Source: Gammaproteobacteria bacterium (GTDB lineage: Bacteria; Pseudomonadota; Gammaproteobacteria; Enterobacterales; Kangiellaceae). Taken from it: a DNA stretch of 50,431 nt. A program made the position numbers and the translations under genes. Below the pieces are notes generated by a model. That model had not been told where the DNA came from and did not search any database. It saw nothing but the letters and a program-made list of their open reading frames with translations. The stretch covers positions 1-50,431 of the forward strand of contig JABXHQ010000037.1 in the NCBI GenBank assembly GCA_013373545.1, in the 5' to 3' direction. Shown piece after piece: positions 15,596 through 25,425 of the stretch; the first letter of the stretch is position 1; each line of letters begins with the position of its first letter.

Positions 15596-17344
15596 ATGAG
15601 CGGCAAACAGGCGACCAGTAAGATTCCACAGAAATCCACTGCCAAGTTGACTTTAGTGGAAAAAAATCAAAGCAAGCAACATGAGAAAGTCGTTAAGTTG
15701 ATGAAAAAAGCGGCTGCTTTGATGAATGAGGCTGAGCTGAGTAAAGCAAAAAAGAAGCTGAATGTTGCGCTCAAGTTAGAGCCAGAAAATTTTGACTGTT
15801 TACAAATGATGGCTCTTATTTACCAGCATGAGAATAACCCTGAAATGTCGTTTTCTTATTACGAGAAAGCGATGTTGGCTTTTAATCCCGACTACATTCA
15901 TCCCCGATCTTATTTAAAAGTCTTGCTTAATGCTGGCCAGCTAGCTGCAGATATGGAACGTACAGAAGAAGCAGAGGCGTTTTATACCGCGGTATTGGAA
16001 CTCGATATGACCAATACTCTAGCTTTAAGTAAACGGGCCCGACTCTACACAGAAACCGGGCAGCTTGAAAAAGCCTATGCCGATTACAAGTCCGTAATTT
16101 TTTTCCCAGATCGCGAAGAGTATAGCCCGCTTGGATTACGTTTTAGTGCGCACACTTCGATAATGCAGTCGACCCATATCAAGCCTGACGAAAACGATAT
16201 TGAAATGCTCAAGAAAGATATCGAGCAATGTAATAATGATCACCATAAGGTTAAATATGAGTTTGCATTAGGGTTTGGGCTTGAGAAATTGGATCGTTAC
16301 GATGAAGCGTTTGAAGCGTTTAAACGGGCCAATGATCAAAAACGCAAACGCATTTCTTTTAGTCGCAAGCAAAATAAGCAGTCTGCAAAACGAATTACTG
16401 AAGTCTTTACTAAAGATAACATTGCGCGCTTTCAAGAAGTGGCCGATGAAGAGTTTCGTCCTATTTTTGTACTCGGACTGCCGCGTAGTGGTACCACCGT
16501 GACGGAATCTTTATTGGGTGCTCATCCTGAGGTCAATCCGGCTGGTGAGCTGACTCTTATTAGTGATATTGCATTAAAAATGGCGGCGCTAAATGACGAC
16601 AAGCTTTATCCGCAGCAGTTTTTAGATGTGTCTAAATCGTTTATCAAATCGCAAGTTCGTTACTACAAAGAAAATACCGCGCAGTATTTAACCAATGGGG
16701 CGACAACCTTTGTAGATAAAATGCCAGGTAACTTTATGAATATTGGCATTATTCTTACTTTGTTTCCCAATGCTCGGATCATTCATTTGTATAAAAACCC
16801 CATGGATGCTTGTATCTCTTTATTCCGTCAACACTTTGCTAATGGTCATAACTATTGTTACAACCTTGGTGATCTTGGTGCTTACTATCAATCGTTTCGA
16901 CAAATCATGGCGCACTATAATAAAGAGTTCCCGGATAAAATTTATAATGTGAGTTACGAGCATTTTGTGGAAAACATTAATGAAGAAGCGCCTAAGATGT
17001 TTGAGTTTTGTGACTTAGAATGGAACGATGAATACCTCTCGTTTTACAAGTCCAAGCGTCGAGTGAAAACGGCCAGTGTACAGCAGGTTCGCAAAGGCAT
17101 TTACACTTCTGCCGTCGAGCGCTGGCGTAAATATGATAATGGTGACAACCTGATTATTCTAAAAAAAGCGCTGGCGCCTTTTATGGGAGAGCATATTCGC
17201 GAGGAAGTCGCCGAGTTTGATCTTCGAACCCAACAAGAGCTTGAGCGGGCGAATCAGCTGTCGGACGTGAAGTCGTTTGATATTCAAATTGATGGGGTTA
17301 ATAAACCGCAAGTAATTGCTCAAGATTCAAACAAAAAAAGTTAA
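15596..17344 (+). CDS. TPR-repeat sulfotransferase, FliA-controlled
   Basis: This 582-aa protein joins an N-terminal helical region with several tetratricopeptide repeats (about residues 30-250, for example KLNVALKLEPENFDCLQMMALIY) to a PAPS-dependent sulfotransferase domain. The 5'-phosphosulfate loop is P296-R-S-G-T-T301 in FVLGLPRSGTTVTESLLG. The 3'-phosphate region is K400-N-P-M-D-A in LYKNPMDACISLFRQHF. No signal peptide or membrane segment is visible, so it is cytosolic. It lies between the flagellins and fleQ and is read from a sigma-28 promoter. I infer that it modifies flagellin or its glycan before export, but the acceptor is unknown. Confidence 0.88.
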   Translation: MSGKQATSKIPQKSTAKLTLVEKNQSKQHEKVVKLMKKAAALMNEAELSKAKKKLNVALKLEPENFDCLQMMALIYQHENNPEMSFSYYEKAMLAFNPDYIHPRSYLKVLLNAGQLAADMERTEEAEAFYTAVLELDMTNTLALSKRARLYTETGQLEKAYADYKSVIFFPDREEYSPLGLRFSAHTSIMQSTHIKPDENDIEMLKKDIEQCNNDHHKVKYEFALGFGLEKLDRYDEAFEAFKRANDQKRKRISFSRKQNKQSAKRITEVFTKDNIARFQEVADEEFRPIFVLGLPRSGTTVTESLLGAHPEVNPAGELTLISDIALKMAALNDDKLYPQQFLDVSKSFIKSQVRYYKENTAQYLTNGATTFVDKMPGNFMNIGIILTLFPNARIIHLYKNPMDACISLFRQHFANGHNYCYNLGDLGAYYQSFRQIMAHYNKEFPDKIYNVSYEHFVENINEEAPKMFEFCDLEWNDEYLSFYKSKRRVKTASVQQVRKGIYTSAVERWRKYDNGDNLIILKKALAPFMGEHIREEVAEFDLRTQQELERANQLSDVKSFDIQIDGVNKPQVIAQDSNKKS

Positions 17345-17363
17345 ACCTGATCAAGAAACATCC

Positions 17364-17388
17364 AAGGAGGCGATAAGCCTCCTTTTTT
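17364..17388 (+). terminator. Intrinsic terminator after the sulfotransferase
   Basis: AAGGAGGC-GATAA-GCCTCCTT, an 8-bp stem followed by a six-T run, 20 nt after the stop codon. It isolates the sulfotransferase as a single-gene unit from fleQ. Confidence 0.93.
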
Positions 17389-17401
17389 GATCGACAAAAA
17401 A

Positions 17402-17430
17402 TTGACAGATTACTTTTGCCTGACTATTAA
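17402..17430 (+). promoter_or_regulatory. Sigma-70 promoter of fleQ
   Basis: TTGACA (17402-17407), 17 nt, then TATTAA (17425-17430). Consensus -35 with optimal spacing. Expected for the top regulator of the flagellar cascade. Confidence 0.75.
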
Positions 17431-17480
17431 TTATCATATCTTATTATATTATAAGCATTTCTTTTCTTGTGGGGACAGCC

Positions 17481-18950
17481 GTGTTTGCGGAGTTGAAAGT
17501 CTTAATCATTGATGACGACGCTAAGCGTTCGCATGATATCAAGGTGGTTCTTGATTTTATTGGCGAACAAAGTGAAACCACTAGCAGTGGTGAGTGGCAA
17601 AACGTGCTAACCAATCCAAATGAATATTTGGCGGTTGCCGTTGGCAAAGTCGAAGCTTACCCTAGTTTTGAAAATATTTTGGCTGAGCTGCAAGCCTTGT
17701 CGCGTCAATTACCCATTTTGTTAATCGGAGAACAATCATTTTCAGGACAGATCCCCGATGACCTCGCATTTCAAGTGGTCGGCCGCATCGATTCACCCCC
17801 AAAGTACAATGATTTATTAGAAGTTCTGCATGCCTGCCAAGAGTGTCGTGGTAATCAACATATTTTAGAGCAAGGCCCAAAGCCATTAGAGTTATTCCGC
17901 AGTATGATTGGCGCCAGTGAAGCGGTGCAAAATGTACGCAAGTTAATTTCTCAAGTCGCTTCCAGTGATGCCAATGTTTTGATATTGGGAGAATCGGGTA
18001 CTGGCAAAGAGGTTGCCGCGCGCAACATTCATTTTCTCTCTGATCGCACAGATAAACCATTTATTCCGGTTAATTGCGGTGCTATTCCAGCGGATTTGTT
18101 AGAGTCGGAGTTGTTTGGGCACGAGAAAGGGGCGTTTACCGGAGCATTGTCTGCGCGCCAAGGCCGTTTTGAAATGGCTGAAGGCGGTACGCTTTTTCTC
18201 GACGAGATAGGCGATATGCCGCTTGCGATGCAAGTAAAAATATTACGAGTGTTGCAAGAGAAAAGTTTTGAGCGCGTCGGTGGTAACAAAACTATCGAAG
18301 CTAATGTGCGCATTATTGCCGCAACGCATCGGCATTTAGAAGAAGAAGTGAGTAATGGAAATTTTCGTGAAGACCTCTATTACCGCCTCAATGTATTTCC
18401 CATCGAAATGCCCGCACTTAGAGATCGAGCGGATGATATCCCATTATTAATTAATGAATTAACCACCCGACTGGAAAAACATGGCCGCGATGCAGTGCGC
18501 TTCAGTGCTAACGCATTGGCATCTCTGATGCGACACCATTGGGCGGGTAATGTACGTGAGCTTGCTAATTTGGTTGAGCGCATGTGTATCTTGTTTCCCT
18601 ACGGTGTTGTAGACGTCAATGAATTACCGGAGAAGTACCAGTATTTAGATGGACTCGAACCTTATCAAACGCCTGAATTAGCTCATTCGGTGAAGCAAGC
18701 AAGCGAAACGATGGTTCATGTTTCTGAGCCAGAGATTGCCCAAACTGTCGCGAAGCTGCCAGAAGAAGGCCTTAACCTAAAAGAGTTTATGGCGAAACTG
18801 GAAGTCGATTACATTCGTAAGTCACTGGAGCAGAACGACTGGGTCGTGGCGCAAGCAGCACAACAGCTCGGAATGCGACGCACCACTCTCGTTGAGAAAA
18901 TGAAAAAATACGAAATTCAACGAGAAGACACCACTAATTCTTCAAATTAA
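17481..18950 (+). CDS. fleQ: Flagellar master regulator FleQ (sigma-54 activator)
   Basis: FleQ (489 aa from GTG 17481, which has GGGGA five nt upstream; an in-frame GTG at 17469 lacks one). Residues 1-125 are a degenerate receiver. The usual phospho-Asp is missing, the position reading AVAVGKVEA, as is known for FleQ. The AAA+ domain has Walker A GESGTGKE from residue 170 and the sigma-54 contact loop GAFTGA at 217-222. The C-terminus is a Fis-type helix-turn-helix ([22 protein letters not shown]). In Pseudomonas FleQ binds c-di-GMP and starts the cascade, and FleN (present at 49231) restrains it. It probably activates the sigma-54 sites listed here. Confidence 0.95.
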   Translation: MFAELKVLIIDDDAKRSHDIKVVLDFIGEQSETTSSGEWQNVLTNPNEYLAVAVGKVEAYPSFENILAELQALSRQLPILLIGEQSFSGQIPDDLAFQVVGRIDSPPKYNDLLEVLHACQECRGNQHILEQGPKPLELFRSMIGASEAVQNVRKLISQVASSDANVLILGESGTGKEVAARNIHFLSDRTDKPFIPVNCGAIPADLLESELFGHEKGAFTGALSARQGRFEMAEGGTLFLDEIGDMPLAMQVKILRVLQEKSFERVGGNKTIEANVRIIAATHRHLEEEVSNGNFREDLYYRLNVFPIEMPALRDRADDIPLLINELTTRLEKHGRDAVRFSANALASLMRHHWAGNVRELANLVERMCILFPYGVVDVNELPEKYQYLDGLEPYQTPELAHSVKQASETMVHVSEPEIAQTVAKLPEEGLNLKEFMAKLEVDYIRKSLEQNDWVVAQAAQQLGMRRTTLVEKMKKYEIQREDTTNSSN

Positions 18951-19038
18951 GTTTCAATGATTAACGCCAATTCTTTGACAATAAAGCGGATTGTCGAACT
19001 AAATCCTAGGTAACCTATTGATTTTTAAATGATGTATA

Positions 19039-19059
19039 AATGGGCACGCTATTTGCTCA
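19039..19059 (+). promoter_or_regulatory. Sigma-54 promoter of fleSR
   Basis: GGGCACGCTATTTGCT has GG at 19043-19044, 10 nt, then GC at 19055-19056. Predicted start near 19068, 32 nt before the fleS ATG. FleQ-dependent expression of fleSR is established in Pseudomonas aeruginosa. Confidence 0.78.
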
Positions 19060-19099
19060 TATCCTTTTTGAATGAATTTAAGTGTCAAAAAGGTGACCC

Positions 19100-20341
19100 A
19101 TGTCATTGACAGAAAATACCGCAACTTCATACGCAACTCAGCAAAGCTCGGCGCAACCGGCGGTGAATATTGATCAGCTGCAAAACGCCTTTGAGCAATT
19201 CAATCGGTTGTCCGAAAACTTTGTCCATTCATATCAAAACCTTGAAGGTCAAGTGGAGTCATTGGCTGGACAACTCGCTGATGAAGTGCGAAAAAAACAA
19301 GCACAGTATGAAGAAAAAGAGCGAATGGCGGCTCGGCTGCAAAATTTATTGGCGATTTTACCTGCCGGTGTCGTAGTACTTGATGGTTCGGGGCGAGTGC
19401 AAGATTGTAATGCAGTTGCCGTGGATTTTTTGGGACGGCCTCTGTTAGGCGAAACTTGGCTCTCAATTATAGAGCGTAGTTTTTCGCCGCGATTCGATGA
19501 CGGATATGAAGTTTCGCTTAAGGACGGTCGACGCGTTCATATAGAGACGCGTTCGCTCGACTATGAACCTGGACAATTGATCGTATTGACCGACTTAACC
19601 GAGACTCGTAAGTTACAAGATAAAGTTAATCAAGATAAGCGTCTTTCGAGCATGGGGCGAATGATGGCTTCTCTTGCTCATCAAGTTAGAACGCCTTTAG
19701 CGTCAGCGCTCATTTATGCTGAAAACTGTGCTGAGCCGCATGTTTCAGCTCAAAACCGGCAACGATTTAATCAAAAACTTATTCACTGCTTACAGCATTT
19801 AGAGCGCCATGTAACGGATATGTTGCAATTTGCCAAAAGCGGCGGGTTAGAAACCAAGCCGTTAAGCGGAAAGGCTCTCGTCAAAGGTATTGAAAGTCAT
19901 TTAGTCAGTCATTTTGAGGATCTCCAACTCAGCATCAATATTACCAATGATGCGGTATTTCAAGTCAACCTTGATGCTTTAGTTAGCGCTATTAATAACT
20001 TAATTGAAAATGCGCGGCAAAGCTATGAGGCAGAAGAGCAAACTCAGGCGATTGTGAAATGCTCGATTCATTTAAATTCGCGTCGATTAAAAATATCGGT
20101 GACCGATTTTGGCTGTGGAATTAGCGAGCAGCGCGTAGAGAAAATATTTGATCCGTTTTACACCAGTAAAGCGGGTGGCACTGGGCTTGGGTTAGCCGTT
20201 GTTCACGGTGTGGTGAAGGCTCATAACGGTCAGATTGATATCGACTCTAAACCCGGTGAAGGAACTCAAGTGATTATACAAATTCCTGCTCAGGCGTCTG
20301 TTCCCAGTAACTCAACAGCAGCACAGGAGTGTCAAGTATGA
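19100..20341 (+). CDS. fleS: Sensor histidine kinase FleS (FlrB)
   Basis: FleS (413 aa) is a cytosolic kinase that phosphorylates FleR. An N-terminal coiled coil (residues 20-75) is followed by a PAS domain (about 80-165, LLAILPAGVVVLDGSGRVQDCN). The HisKA box is LAHQVRTPLASAL with phospho-acceptor H194. The HATPase has an N box (NNLIENARQSYEAE) and G boxes (DFGCGIS, GGTGLGLAVV). No transmembrane segment is seen, consistent with sensing assembly state inside the cell. AAGGTG precedes the ATG. Its stop overlaps fleR by 4 nt (ATGA). Confidence 0.95.
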   Translation: MSLTENTATSYATQQSSAQPAVNIDQLQNAFEQFNRLSENFVHSYQNLEGQVESLAGQLADEVRKKQAQYEEKERMAARLQNLLAILPAGVVVLDGSGRVQDCNAVAVDFLGRPLLGETWLSIIERSFSPRFDDGYEVSLKDGRRVHIETRSLDYEPGQLIVLTDLTETRKLQDKVNQDKRLSSMGRMMASLAHQVRTPLASALIYAENCAEPHVSAQNRQRFNQKLIHCLQHLERHVTDMLQFAKSGGLETKPLSGKALVKGIESHLVSHFEDLQLSINITNDAVFQVNLDALVSAINNLIENARQSYEAEEQTQAIVKCSIHLNSRRLKISVTDFGCGISEQRVEKIFDPFYTSKAGGTGLGLAVVHGVVKAHNGQIDIDSKPGEGTQVIIQIPAQASVPSNSTAAQECQV

Positions 20342-21669
20342 GCAATAATCGTGTTTTGTTGTTAGAAGACGATGCCATGCTTAGAGAAGCAATAGAAGAT
20401 TCTTTAGTGATGTCAGGTTATGACGTTAGTCAAGCAAAGGATATCGACGAAGCGATGGTTAAGTGGTCGGAGTCAGCACCTGATATTGTTGTGAGTGATG
20501 TAAATTTAGGTGAGCGCAACGGTAAAGAGTTTTTGAGTTTTGTTCGCAAAAAAGATCTATCAACGCCGTTTATTTTTATGACTGCTTACGGCACGATTGA
20601 AATGGCCGTCGATGCTATGCAGCAAGGTGCCAATGAGTTTATTCAAAAGCCGTTTAAACCGAAAGCCTTACTGGAAATTCTTGAGCGATACAAAGCGAGT
20701 CATGCTTTGAGTAATGTCATTATAGAGGATGAAAAAAGTCAACAGCTCTATCGGCTTGCCGAGCGAATTGCTGCGACCGATTCAACCGTACTGCTTAATG
20801 GACCAAGTGGTTCAGGAAAAGAAGTGATGGCACAGTTTATCCATCAACATTCTGAGCGCCATGAGCAGCCTTTTGTAGCCATTAACTGTGCCGCTATTCC
20901 TGAAAATATGTTAGAGGCCACCTTGTTTGGTTACGAAAAAGGAGCCTTTACCGGTGCACATCAGTCATGCCCTGGAAAGTTTGAGCAGGCTCAGAATGGC
21001 ACTATCTTGCTCGACGAAATTTCTGAAATGGATTTAGGTTTACAAGCTAAGTTATTACGAGTATTGCAAGAGCGAGAAGTCGAACGCTTAGGTGGCCGCA
21101 AAACCATTGCTTTAAATGTCCGAGTTATTGCTACTACCAATCGCGACCTTAAAACTGAAGTGCTAGAAAAGCGCTTCCGAGAAGATTTATATTTTCGACT
21201 AAATGTCTTTCCTTTGACTTGCTTAGGGTTAGCAAAACGGGCCAATGATATTATGCCATTGGCCGAACATTTGATTGATAAATATGCGCGCCAAAACAAA
21301 ATGGCCGTGCCTACTATTTCTATGGCTGCACGAACAAAACTACGCGCTTACAGCTGGCCAGGAAATGTTCGCGAATTGGATAACGTTATTCAACGAGCGC
21401 TTATTTTAAGTGGTGGGCATGAAATTGCCGTTGAACATTTACTCATCGACAGCGACGACTTTACTACGGTTGAAACGGACAATAGCGCTGACGATTGTTC
21501 ATCACTTGGTGCTGGGGTTCGTCAGCATGAATTTCAGATTATTGTGGATGCTCTAAAACAGTTCAATGGTAAGAAAAAGAAGGTTGCCGAAGAACTTGGT
21601 ATTAGCCCTAGAACGTTACGCTACAAGCTCGCAAAAATGCGTGAGCTTGGATATGAAATGCCTGCATAG
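20338..21669 (+). CDS. fleR: Sigma-54 response regulator FleR (FlrC)
   Basis: FleR (443 aa from ATG 20338, with AGGAG eight nt upstream, preferred over GTG 20329). The receiver has phospho-acceptor D54 in VVSDVN and K in QKPFKPK. The AAA+ domain has GPSGSGKE and the GAFTGA loop at 202-207. The C-terminal helix-turn-helix is KVAEELGISPRTLRYKLAKM. Phospho-FleR activates class III hook, basal body and junction promoters in Pseudomonas. The flgK, fliD, fliK, fliL and 15273 sigma-54 sites are plausible targets here. Confidence 0.95.
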   Translation: MSNNRVLLLEDDAMLREAIEDSLVMSGYDVSQAKDIDEAMVKWSESAPDIVVSDVNLGERNGKEFLSFVRKKDLSTPFIFMTAYGTIEMAVDAMQQGANEFIQKPFKPKALLEILERYKASHALSNVIIEDEKSQQLYRLAERIAATDSTVLLNGPSGSGKEVMAQFIHQHSERHEQPFVAINCAAIPENMLEATLFGYEKGAFTGAHQSCPGKFEQAQNGTILLDEISEMDLGLQAKLLRVLQEREVERLGGRKTIALNVRVIATTNRDLKTEVLEKRFREDLYFRLNVFPLTCLGLAKRANDIMPLAEHLIDKYARQNKMAVPTISMAARTKLRAYSWPGNVRELDNVIQRALILSGGHEIAVEHLLIDSDDFTTVETDNSADDCSSLGAGVRQHEFQIIVDALKQFNGKKKKVAEELGISPRTLRYKLAKMRELGYEMPA

Positions 21670-21682
21670 AGGAGACTGAATA

Positions 21683-22000
21683 ATGACGCAAATCACTCCC
21701 CAACAAATTTTAGCGCAAATGCGCCAACTATCAGCTGCCGCACAGAATAGTCCTGTCAGTTCGCCAGACAATCAAAACAAAGCGTTTACTTCTGCCTTAA
21801 CGGATGCTTTGAATACGGTGAGCAATTATCAATCTCAAGCATCACAAGCCGCGCGTTCTATTGAATCGGGAGACGGTGGAGTCAGTCTTGTTAAAGCTAT
21901 GATCGCGGCACAAAAATCGAGTGTTGCATTTGAGGCTGCCGTGCAAGTTCGAAATCGTGTGGTTAGCGCCTACCAAGATATTATGAATATGCCCATTTAA
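21683..22000 (+). CDS. fliE: Hook-basal body protein FliE
   Basis: FliE (105 aa) is the adaptor between the MS ring and the proximal rod. The helical C-terminus contains the family pattern VSLVKAMIAAQKSSVAFEAAVQVRNRVVSAYQDIMNM. AGGAG lies upstream of the ATG. It is only 13 nt after fleR, so fleSR and fliE are probably co-transcribed here. Confidence 0.95.
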   Translation: MTQITPQQILAQMRQLSAAAQNSPVSSPDNQNKAFTSALTDALNTVSNYQSQASQAARSIESGDGGVSLVKAMIAAQKSSVAFEAAVQVRNRVVSAYQDIMNMPI

Positions 22001-22017
22001 GGGTTAGGAGATAGGTT

Positions 22018-23655
22018 GTGGCTGAAGCATCAACAGAACTTTCAAACTTAACTCCGGCGCCAAGCTTTTTGCCCGGGATGAACAACTTGGGTGTTTTTAA
22101 GCAACTAGGTTTAATGGTAGGGTTAGCCGCCAGCGTTGCTTTGGGTGTATTTTTAGTGTTGTGGGGAAGCGAACCAAACCTTCGACCGTTAGGGCAAATG
22201 GATCCCGCGACGTCGTTAGACGTTGTATCCTATTTAGATCAGAACAATGTGCAATATAAAATTGATGGCAATGGGTTTATTTTAGTTGATCAAGACAGCT
22301 ACCAAAGAGTAAAAATGGAACTGGCGGGGCAGGGTGTAATGGTTGACTCCGGCAATGAGCAACTATTAGAAAAAGAGAGTGGGTTTGGTGTTTCTCAGAG
22401 ATTGGAGCAGGCAAGATTACAAAGAACAAAAGAGTTAACGCTAGCAAAAACTATCGGGGATTTTAGCGGTGTAAGAGCGGCCAAAGTTCACCTGGCAATT
22501 CCCAAAGAAACCGCTTTTTTGAAGCACCGAAGAAAACCGAGTGCTTCGGTTTTACTTAACTTATATCGTAATAAGCCCTTAGATGATGAACAAGTAAGAG
22601 CGATAGTTGACTTAGTGACCGGTAGTGTCGCCAACTTGGAACCTTCGAAGGTAACCGTGACAGATCAGTTTGGGCGCTTATTACACTCTGGCAGTCAAAG
22701 CGATCAAGAGCGCGAAACTAATCGCGAAATGAAACTGATTCGTGAACAGCAAGCTGACTATCGCTCAAAGATAGAAGAAATACTGATCCCGATTGTTGGT
22801 GAAGGTAACTTTACGGTACAAGTGAACGTCGATATGGACTTCACTAAAAAAGAACAAACTCAACAAGTATTTAATCCAGAGCAACCCGCTATTCGCAGTG
22901 AGCGAACATTGGAAGACTCGTCAGGTGCTAAGTCTGCTTCCGGTGTCCCCGGTGCTCTGTCAAACCAACCGCCGGCAGCGGCTAATATTCCGGAGCAAGC
23001 CCAAGCGCAAAATGAAGCGCAAGGCACAACCAATAATAATCGTAATCAACGTATTGAAGCAGAACGAAATTATGATTTGGATACTACGATCAGTCATATT
23101 CGTCAGCAAGTTGGGCAAGTGAAACAAGTGAGTGTTTCGGTCGGCCTTGATTATGTTTCTGACCCAAATGATGCGGCAGCCATGGTGCCGAGAAATGAAC
23201 AGCAAGTCGCGGATATCAACCGTTTGATTCGTGGAGCGATCGGATTTAATGCCAACCGCGGTGACCGTGTTGAAATTGAAAGCTTTCAATTTGTACGTCC
23301 GGAGCTGTTGCCCGAGCCTGCACCATTACCGTTTTATCAACAACCATTGTTCGAGGCACTTTGGAAACCAGTAACTGCTTTGTTATTAGGTTTGCTTCTT
23401 ATCTTTGGTTTACTTAAACCAATAATGAATAAACTAACCACGCAACCAAGAGTACCCGTAGCCACGCGTGATGAAGATGATCTATCCTTAGGATTAGAAG
23501 ACGACACTCTAAGTTTAGAGGGCGATGCACCGCTTGAGTTACCAGGCCCAAGCTTGGCTGGCTCGCCGAAAAGTGAGAAGGCGAAAGCGATTGCGGGTAA
23601 TGATCCAACAATGGTCGCGCAACTTGTTAGAAATTGGGTAGAAGAAGATGAGTGA
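22018..23655 (+). CDS. fliF: MS-ring protein FliF
   Basis: FliF (545 aa, GTG start with AGGAG seven nt upstream) forms the inner-membrane MS ring. There are two membrane segments, at about residues 33-50 (GLAASVALGVFLVLW) and 450-470 (PVTALLLGLLLIFGLL). Between them lie the ring-building motifs (SGFGVSQRLEQARLQRTKELTLAKTI). The C-terminal tail after residue 520 binds FliG and overlaps its gene by 8 nt in an ATGAGTGA arrangement. Confidence 0.97.
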   Translation: MAEASTELSNLTPAPSFLPGMNNLGVFKQLGLMVGLAASVALGVFLVLWGSEPNLRPLGQMDPATSLDVVSYLDQNNVQYKIDGNGFILVDQDSYQRVKMELAGQGVMVDSGNEQLLEKESGFGVSQRLEQARLQRTKELTLAKTIGDFSGVRAAKVHLAIPKETAFLKHRRKPSASVLLNLYRNKPLDDEQVRAIVDLVTGSVANLEPSKVTVTDQFGRLLHSGSQSDQERETNREMKLIREQQADYRSKIEEILIPIVGEGNFTVQVNVDMDFTKKEQTQQVFNPEQPAIRSERTLEDSSGAKSASGVPGALSNQPPAAANIPEQAQAQNEAQGTTNNNRNQRIEAERNYDLDTTISHIRQQVGQVKQVSVSVGLDYVSDPNDAAAMVPRNEQQVADINRLIRGAIGFNANRGDRVEIESFQFVRPELLPEPAPLPFYQQPLFEALWKPVTALLLGLLLIFGLLKPIMNKLTTQPRVPVATRDEDDLSLGLEDDTLSLEGDAPLELPGPSLAGSPKSEKAKAIAGNDPTMVAQLVRNWVEEDE

Positions 23656-24688
23656 AGAAGCTCAGGCTAAACCTGAAGAAAAGAAAAAAGAAAAAGCCAA
23701 GTATAACGGCACTGAAAAGGCCGCTGTACTATTGCTTTCATTGGGCGAAGAAAATGCAGCGCAGGTACTCAAACATATGGGGCCTAAGGAAGTGCAAAAA
23801 ATTGGTTTGGCGATGGCATCTTTAAAAAATGTCGAAAAAGAATCGGTTGAAGGTGTACTTGATGAGTTTTTAGAAAAAGTTGAGGATCAAACTGGAATAG
23901 GGATCGGCACTGAAGAATATATTAAGAACACTTTAAAGTCTGCGCTTGGCGACGATAAAGCGGATGCATTAATTGATCGTATTTTATTGGGAGCTAATAC
24001 TAAGGGGCTGGATACGTTAAAGTGGATGGATCCAAGGGCCGTTGCGGATATTATTCGTTACGAACATCCGCAAATTCAATCGATTGTATTGTCATATTTA
24101 GATCCCGACCAAAGCGCTGAAATTATGGCGTTATTTCCAGAGAAAGTGCGACTCGATTTGGCGCTACGAATTTCCGCTCTCGAGTCGGTGCAGCCCAGTG
24201 CATTGCAAGAGCTCAATACCATTATGGAAAAACAGTTTTCCGGTAGCACTTCATCGAAAGCGGCACAAATTGGTGGGGTTAAAAAAGTGGCCGACATTAT
24301 GAACTTTTTGGACACCAGTGTTGAGAGCTTGCTGATTGAGAATATTAAAGAAGTCGATGACGATTTAGGGCAACAAATTCAAGATATGATGTTTGTCTTC
24401 GATAATTTGGTTGATGTTGATGATCGCGGTATTCAATCTCTGCTGCGTGAAATCTCAACCGATACTTTGGTATTGGCGTTAAAAGGTGCCGATGAAGGTA
24501 TTAAAGAGAAAGTATTTAATAACATGTCGAAACGCGCAGCAGAACTTATGAAAGACGATTTAGAAGCGATGGGGCCGGTTAAAGTAAGTGAAGTAGAGAA
24601 TGCTCAAAAAGAGATCTTATCGGTTGCCCGCCGTATGGCCGATGCTGGTGAGATTGTCTTGGGTGGTGTTGGCGAAGATATGATTTAG
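23648..24688 (+). CDS. fliG: Motor switch protein FliG
   Basis: FliG (346 aa) is the C-ring protein that contacts the stator. The N-domain begins GTEKAAVLLLSLGEENAAQVLKHM. The middle domain has the EHPQIQSIVLSYL motif (EHPQ). The C-domain has the charged torque helix RGIQSLLREISTDTLVLALKGAD. Standard length plus a short Lys/Glu-rich N-terminal extension (residues 1-20). Confidence 0.97.
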   Translation: MSEEAQAKPEEKKKEKAKYNGTEKAAVLLLSLGEENAAQVLKHMGPKEVQKIGLAMASLKNVEKESVEGVLDEFLEKVEDQTGIGIGTEEYIKNTLKSALGDDKADALIDRILLGANTKGLDTLKWMDPRAVADIIRYEHPQIQSIVLSYLDPDQSAEIMALFPEKVRLDLALRISALESVQPSALQELNTIMEKQFSGSTSSKAAQIGGVKKVADIMNFLDTSVESLLIENIKEVDDDLGQQIQDMMFVFDNLVDVDDRGIQSLLREISTDTLVLALKGADEGIKEKVFNNMSKRAAELMKDDLEAMGPVKVSEVENAQKEILSVARRMADAGEIVLGGVGEDMI

Positions 24689-24732
24689 CCAGCGTGCTTT
24701 TCAACAGTATTATTTAATTAGAGAATCAATCG

Positions 24733-25425
24733 GTGAGTAAACCACAGCCTTCAGAAGAAGCATTAGAAATTATCGACAGCGATGCCGTGGATAGTTCCGA
24801 ACGTTGGGAGTTGCCATCGTTTGATGGAGCGCGCCGCAAGCCGGGTAAAGTGGAAGATGAAGCGCCCAAATTACCGACAGCGCAAGAAATTGCCGCCATA
24901 CGTGATGCTGCCCACCAAGAAGGGTTTGAACAAGGTTATCAAGAAGGCCAACAGAAAGCTCAGCAAGAATACCAACAGTTAGCCAAAGCATTTGATAATT
25001 TAATGAGTCAAATGTCTACACCATTTAAGCAGCAAGAAGAAGCGCTGGGTGATGAAATTGCTGAACTTGCGATGATGGCGAGTCGCCATATTATTCGTCG
25101 TGAATTACAGCTAGAGCCACAACAAATTATTGCCGTGATTCGTGAGAGCATTAAGTTATTACCCAGTTATCGACGTCAAGTAATGGTTCAGCTGCATCCT
25201 GATGATGCCAAAATTGTGCGAGAAATATTTTCAATCAACCAGCAAGAATCGAATAGCTGGATGATTGCCGACGATCCTTCCGTCACCCGTGGCGGATGCT
25301 TAATTACAACGGATAGTTCGCGAGTTGACGCTACGCTAGAGAAACGCATCGCCGAGCTATTTGGACACTTGTTTGGCGATTTGCGTGAGCGTTCCGGCGA
25401 AGGGGAAAGCGATGACATCGCATAA
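24733..25425 (+). CDS. fliH: Flagellar export ATPase regulator FliH
   Basis: FliH (230 aa, GTG start) is the stator-like partner of the FliI ATPase. It has a central coiled coil with glycine-heptad-like segment [20 protein letters not shown] (about 65-85). The C-terminal domain includes [28 protein letters not shown], well conserved in FliH/YscL. It overlaps fliI by 14 nt. Confidence 0.94.
   Translation: MSKPQPSEEALEIIDSDAVDSSERWELPSFDGARRKPGKVEDEAPKLPTAQEIAAIRDAAHQEGFEQGYQEGQQKAQQEYQQLAKAFDNLMSQMSTPFKQQEEALGDEIAELAMMASRHIIRRELQLEPQQIIAVIRESIKLLPSYRRQVMVQLHPDDAKIVREIFSINQQESNSWMIADDPSVTRGGCLITTDSSRVDATLEKRIAELFGHLFGDLRERSGEGESDDIA

Noticed and set aside
18970-19005. Inverted repeat after fleQ (TTTGACAAT / ATTGTCGAA) as a terminator
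   Set aside because: Imperfect stem without a following T run; fleQ transcription may simply end elsewhere or read on.
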